Under the pieces are notes generated by a model. The model saw only the letters and a list, made by a program, of their open reading frames with translations. It ran no database searches and was not told the DNA's origin. Position numbers and translations under genes: made by a program. 64,000 nt of DNA from Rhizobiales bacterium IMCC20636 (lineage in GTDB: Bacteria; Pseudomonadota; Alphaproteobacteria; Rhizobiales; GCA-2746425), in contig CP018226.1 of assembly GCA_016865015.1 (NCBI GenBank), forward strand, positions 3,131,001 through 3,195,000. The letters run 5' to 3'. This document shows, in pieces, positions 60,517 to 64,000 of the stretch (the first letter of the stretch is position 1; the number at the start of each line of letters is the position of its first letter).

Positions 60517-62916
60517 TCATGCGGTGCCGTAAGTCGCAGTAAAAAGATCTCTCACTGTAAATTCAGGTTTTTTGTTCGGCGCAGCCGGTACAAAGCGCAG
60601 GACCTTTTCGTGGCCAGGCAGCACGGTGAAGGCATTGTCGGAAAATCGGCCCTCACTGTCTGCTTCGAGCGCAACGAAGAGCGCGAGCTTTTGACAGGTC
60701 AGTGTCACCTCCCAGTCCTTACCGGACGGGGCGACGCTGATGTCAATTTCAGGATCGAGCAGATCCAGTGTCTTGTAAGGGTGGTTGGTAAAATGGTCGC
60801 TGTGAATAATTCCATCCGATCCGGACCATTCAAAATACAGAATCTCGCCGGCCTGTAATTCCCGTTTCGGCACCCGCAGCAACACAGAGGTCGCCGCTGA
60901 GGTAATGCTTTGATCGCCTGCTCCCAGTTCGCGCTGCTCTCCGGTCATTGTCACGGCATAGGCTGTGACGCGCAGTTTGCGCTCACCGCGCAAATCATGA
61001 AGCGCAATCAGCGCAATGTCATCGTCGCTGGGGACAGCCACAACCACTTCCGGCGCGAAGAAGTGTCTCGCCATATGATGCAGCAATTTCCAATTGCCGC
61101 CATAATCCAGACTGGACCAGCTTGCCACTGGCCAGGTGTCATTCAACTGCCAGTAAAGCGCGCCCATGCAATGCGGTTTGATGCTGCGCCAGTATTCGAC
61201 CGCAGTCTTGATCGCCAGGCCCTGCTGAACCTGACTGAGATAGACAAAATTCTCGAAGCCAATTGGGAAGCGGAAGTAACGAAACATGGTCTCGGCGATG
61301 CGGGCATTGCCCCCGGCATTCTTCTGATGGCTTTCCATGACCGGTGAGGCAATATTCCAGTCCTGCTCCTTGGCAAAGCTGCGGATGACATTCATTGACG
61401 GAAAAGACTGAAACCCGAACTCCGAGCAGAATCGCGGTTTGACGTCACGATAGTGGGCAAAATCCCTGCCTTCATGCCACACCGACCAGAAATGCATGTC
61501 GCCGGAACTGTCATCGTGCCACGCATCGCCAAAATTCATCGGTCCAGGAGACGGGCTGGACGGCCACCAATTGGCGTGTGGCAATGTCTCTTTCAACGCG
61601 GTTTCCACGGTTCGGTTCAGCCGGTCATAGCTGACCAGATAACGGTCCCGGTCTTTCCGGCTTTCCTCGAACCAGTTGAGCGCGCCGATCAATTCATTGT
61701 CTCCACACCACAGGGCCATGGAAGCGTGGTGTCCCAACCGCGCAGTCTGCTCGCGAACCTCGGCATCCACTTCGGCAAGGAATGCGGGGGTTGAGGGGTA
61801 ATGATTGCAAGCGAACATGAAGTCCTGCCAGATCAGAAGACCCATCTCATCGCAAATATCGTAGAAATAATCGGGCTCATACCGCCCACCACCCCAGACC
61901 CGGATCATGTTCATATTGGCATCAACAGCGGACTGCAGCAAAGCTCGGGTTTTGTCTTTTGTGATGCGACCCGGCAACGCATCCGCGGGAATCCAGTTTG
62001 CTCCGCGCATGAAAGTATCATGGTCGTTGATACGAAACTTGAACCCCAATCCGGCATCGTCGGATTCTGTCACCAGATCGATGGACCGCAATCCAATGCG
62101 CCGGGTCTCGATCTGATCATCCAGTGTGACAATCATGGTGTGCAGGGGTTGTGCTCCAAGACCAACGGGCCACCACAATTGCGGATTTTTGATCTTGAAA
62201 TTGGCGACTGCCGTGTCGTCGGAAATCGTGGCGCTGCGGCTTTCGCCAGCAAACTCGATTGTGACGCTTTTGCCAGTGCCTTTTCCAATTGTCGAAACCG
62301 TCACCTTTACATCAGCGCAGTGTTGCGTTGTTGTCTGATCAACACGGATGTTCGCGATTGTGACGGGCCGGTTTCGCACCAGTTCGATGCGGCCATAAAC
62401 GCCCAATGGCGCAAGCGCAATGTTCCAGTCCCAGCCAAAATCGCACTGCACCTTGCGCAGCATATTGCCATTTGCGATGGGGCAGTTCCCCTGATTCCAT
62501 GGCACATAGAACGGTTGTTCTGCCTGAAGTTCCTGCCCAATGCGGGGAGCTGATGCAAAGCGGATGCTGATTTCATTGTCGCCGGACAGAAGGCTGTCCG
62601 ACAGGTCGATCCTGTATGTCCGGAAACTGTTCCGCGTCTCCGCCACCACAGACCCGTTGACGCTGATTTGCGCGATCGTATCCACATTCTCGATGATCAG
62701 CGACAGATCGGTTTCAGTGCTTGTGAAATTTCTGCTGATGACCCAATCCCGCTCCGCCACCCAGCGCACAGCGTATTCATTGCGTCCGACATAGGGGTCA
62801 GGCACCAATTGCGCGTGCTGAAGTGCGCTCACCACATCGCCGGGAAGCATCATAGGCAGGGAACAGGTGTTTTGCTGATCGCAAAGCGACCATTCACCGG
62901 ACAGGTCAATCATCAT
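60517..62916 (-). CDS. Glycoside hydrolase family 2 beta-mannosidase
   Basis: GH2 exo-beta-mannosidase of 799 residues, removing mannose from the non-reducing end of beta-mannosides. After the sugar-binding domain and immunoglobulin-like domain, the catalytic TIM barrel shows RVWGGGRYEPDYFYDICDEMGLLIWQDFMFAC (in part), the acid/base Glu408 in WCGDNELIGAL and the nucleophile Glu499 in FCSEFGFQSFPS. The family length is about 800-850. There is no signal peptide (MMIDLSGEWSLCDQ), so it acts in the cytosol on imported oligosaccharides. The ABC ATPase gene lies just upstream and the isomerase gene 33 bases downstream. Confidence 0.93.
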   Translation of the reverse strand: MMIDLSGEWSLCDQQNTCSLPMMLPGDVVSALQHAQLVPDPYVGRNEYAVRWVAERDWVISRNFTSTETDLSLIIENVDTIAQISVNGSVVAETRNSFRTYRIDLSDSLLSGDNEISIRFASAPRIGQELQAEQPFYVPWNQGNCPIANGNMLRKVQCDFGWDWNIALAPLGVYGRIELVRNRPVTIANIRVDQTTTQHCADVKVTVSTIGKGTGKSVTIEFAGESRSATISDDTAVANFKIKNPQLWWPVGLGAQPLHTMIVTLDDQIETRRIGLRSIDLVTESDDAGLGFKFRINDHDTFMRGANWIPADALPGRITKDKTRALLQSAVDANMNMIRVWGGGRYEPDYFYDICDEMGLLIWQDFMFACNHYPSTPAFLAEVDAEVREQTARLGHHASMALWCGDNELIGALNWFEESRKDRDRYLVSYDRLNRTVETALKETLPHANWWPSSPSPGPMNFGDAWHDDSSGDMHFWSVWHEGRDFAHYRDVKPRFCSEFGFQSFPSMNVIRSFAKEQDWNIASPVMESHQKNAGGNARIAETMFRYFRFPIGFENFVYLSQVQQGLAIKTAVEYWRSIKPHCMGALYWQLNDTWPVASWSSLDYGGNWKLLHHMARHFFAPEVVVAVPSDDDIALIALHDLRGERKLRVTAYAVTMTGEQRELGAGDQSITSAATSVLLRVPKRELQAGEILYFEWSGSDGIIHSDHFTNHPYKTLDLLDPEIDISVAPSGKDWEVTLTCQKLALFVALEADSEGRFSDNAFTVLPGHEKVLRFVPAAPNKKPEFTVRDLFTATYGTA

Positions 62917-62948
62917 GGTCTCTTAAAAATGTTGCGGCGTCAGTGTTG

Positions 62949-64000
62949 TTACAGGCGCAGCTCTGTCGTGTTGTCGAATAGCGAAGCACGTGCGGGGTCA
63001 AAGCCGATGCTGAGATCATCCCCAACCGACACCGCAGCCTGCCCGTCCATTCTGAAGCGGAACGGCGTGCCATTTATCTTGGTCCAGACCAAAGTGTCAG
63101 ATCCCATCGGCTCAACAATATCGACACGTACCTTAGCACTGAATGGCGCTTCGTCATTGACAAGAATGTGCTCGGGCCTGATCCCGAACCATGCGGTGGC
63201 ATTGGGGCTTTCTTCAGCAAAATCGTAACGGGTCAGATCGATGCTCAAATCGCCGCTTACAAATTGACCATTGGCGATCTCACCTTCAAAAAAATTCATT
63301 GATGGCGAGCCGATAAAATCAGCGACATATTTGTTGACCGGTCGGTTGTAGATCTCCTGAGGGCTGTCCAATTGCTGGATCAGGCCGTCTTTCATAATCG
63401 CTATCCGGTCAGCCAGCGTCATCGCTTCAATCTGGTCATGCGTGACATAGATCATGGTGTTCTTGAGACGCTCATGCAGCAACTTCAATTCAACGCGCAG
63501 ATCAGCACGCAATTTGGCATCCAGATTAGACAGGGGTTCGTCAAACAGGAACACATCGACATCCCGGACAAGTGCCCGGCCAATGGCAACACGCTGACGC
63601 TGACCACCCGACAAAGCCGCAGGTTTGCGGTTCAGCAAGGGTTCGATCTGGAGAATCTCAGCCGCGCGGGTGACACGCTCCTCGATCTCTTTCTTGGGCA
63701 TCTTGGCGTTTTTCAACCCAAAGGTTAGATTGCCACGGACGGTCATCTGCGGATACAGCGCATAGGATTGAAACACCATGCCGATCCCGCGTTCTGAAGG
63801 CTGTTCCCACGTCACATTCTTGTCATTGATGAATATCTGCCCGTCAGACACATCGAGAAGCCCTGCGATGCAGTTCAGCAAGGTGGATTTACCACATCCT
63901 GATGCCCCCAGAAGCACCAGAAACTCGCCTTGCCCAATATCCAGATTAAGGTCCTTCAAGACTTTGAACGAGCCGAACTCCAGGTCGAGATGTTTGATGG
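62949..64000 (-). CDS. Sugar ABC transporter ATP-binding protein (UgpC/MsmK type), 5' end outside window
   Basis: ATPase subunit of a carbohydrate ABC importer. Seen motifs: Walker A GASGCGKSTLL, Q-loop FQSYALYPQMTV, signature LSGGQRQRVAIGRALVRD, Walker B VFLFDEPLSNLDAKLR, switch His in YVTHDQIEAMTLADRI, and a C-terminal TOBE-type domain ending GFDPARASLFDNTTELRL. The reading frame continues through the right edge (IKHLDLEFGSFKVLK...), so the start lies beyond 64000 and only about 350 codons are present. A TTG near 63959 is not the real start. It likely serves uptake of beta-mannosides or another sugar feeding the mannosidase cluster. Confidence 0.93.
   Translation of the reverse strand, partial: IKHLDLEFGSFKVLKDLNLDIGQGEFLVLLGASGCGKSTLLNCIAGLLDVSDGQIFINDKNVTWEQPSERGIGMVFQSYALYPQMTVRGNLTFGLKNAKMPKKEIEERVTRAAEILQIEPLLNRKPAALSGGQRQRVAIGRALVRDVDVFLFDEPLSNLDAKLRADLRVELKLLHERLKNTMIYVTHDQIEAMTLADRIAIMKDGLIQQLDSPQEIYNRPVNKYVADFIGSPSMNFFEGEIANGQFVSGDLSIDLTRYDFAEESPNATAWFGIRPEHILVNDEAPFSAKVRVDIVEPMGSDTLVWTKINGTPFRFRMDGQAAVSVGDDLSIGFDPARASLFDNTTELRL

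Noticed and set aside
61801-62553. Plus-strand frame of 250 codons opposite the beta-mannosidase gene.
   Set aside because: Mirror of a GH2 gene whose catalytic residues are intact.

Overview
The window looks like a chromosomal segment of an alphaproteobacterium of the order Hyphomicrobiales (Rhizobiales). The supporting gene families are a MucR/Ros-type regulator, an ALAS-type 5-aminolevulinate synthase (HemA), a BA14K-type small basic exported protein, small alphaproteobacterial families such as DUF1491, DUF5330 and DUF2336, homospermidine synthase, and a mutA-mutB-meaB operon. Base composition is moderate, roughly 50-55% GC by eye, with one clearly AT-rich gene-poor patch upstream of mucR (about 11.28-11.57 kb). 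I see no rRNA, tRNA, CRISPR, insertion sequence or prophage. The genus cannot be fixed from what is here. The seven-gene Mrp antiporter would suit a saline or alkaline habitat, but that is inference.

Layout. 0-11 kb is mostly envelope and housekeeping genes: a YcgN-type cysteine-cluster protein, penicillin-binding protein 1A followed by a DUF1214/DUF1254 pair, an exported protein of unknown function with a small gene before it, a DUF2336 protein, a minus-strand operon of sensor kinase, peptidoglycan-binding protein and DUF1491 protein, then DUF5330, SufE and MucR. 12-18 kb is a complete mrpABCDEFG Na+/H+ antiporter operon. 18.6-30.5 kb holds msrB, a prolyl oligopeptidase, an ispH-thrB-rnhA operon, Fe-superoxide dismutase, two c-type cytochromes, a BA14K-type protein, a branched-chain aminotransferase, a membrane TPR protein and a haloacid dehalogenase.

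30.7-35.2 kb is the most interesting part. Homospermidine synthase is followed by an orphan PstS-like periplasmic binding protein, and seven bases later by a membrane GGDEF-EAL protein whose catalytic motifs are all intact. This resembles in architecture the NspS-MbaA type of periplasmic sensor controlling cyclic-di-GMP. 35.3-38.4 kb is a PLP-enzyme cluster with a gamma-glutamylcyclotransferase, preceded by an 11-bp operator-like palindrome. 38.4-42.1 kb is a minus-strand operon of a HerA-like ATPase, an M20 peptidase and a LOG protein.

43.3-48.5 kb is the methylmalonyl-CoA mutase operon (mutA, mutB, meaB and a 76-residue protein of unknown function). It is followed by DUF3750, an aminotransferase and a 1419-residue AsmA-family protein with a long proline-rich N-terminus. 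hemA (55.1-56.3 kb) has a FixK/Fnr-type box upstream. The window closes with a FAH-family hydrolase and a minus-strand beta-mannoside utilisation cluster: ABC ATPase (cut by the window end), GH2 beta-mannosidase, sugar isomerase/epimerase, Gfo/Idh/MocA dehydrogenase and aldo/keto reductase.
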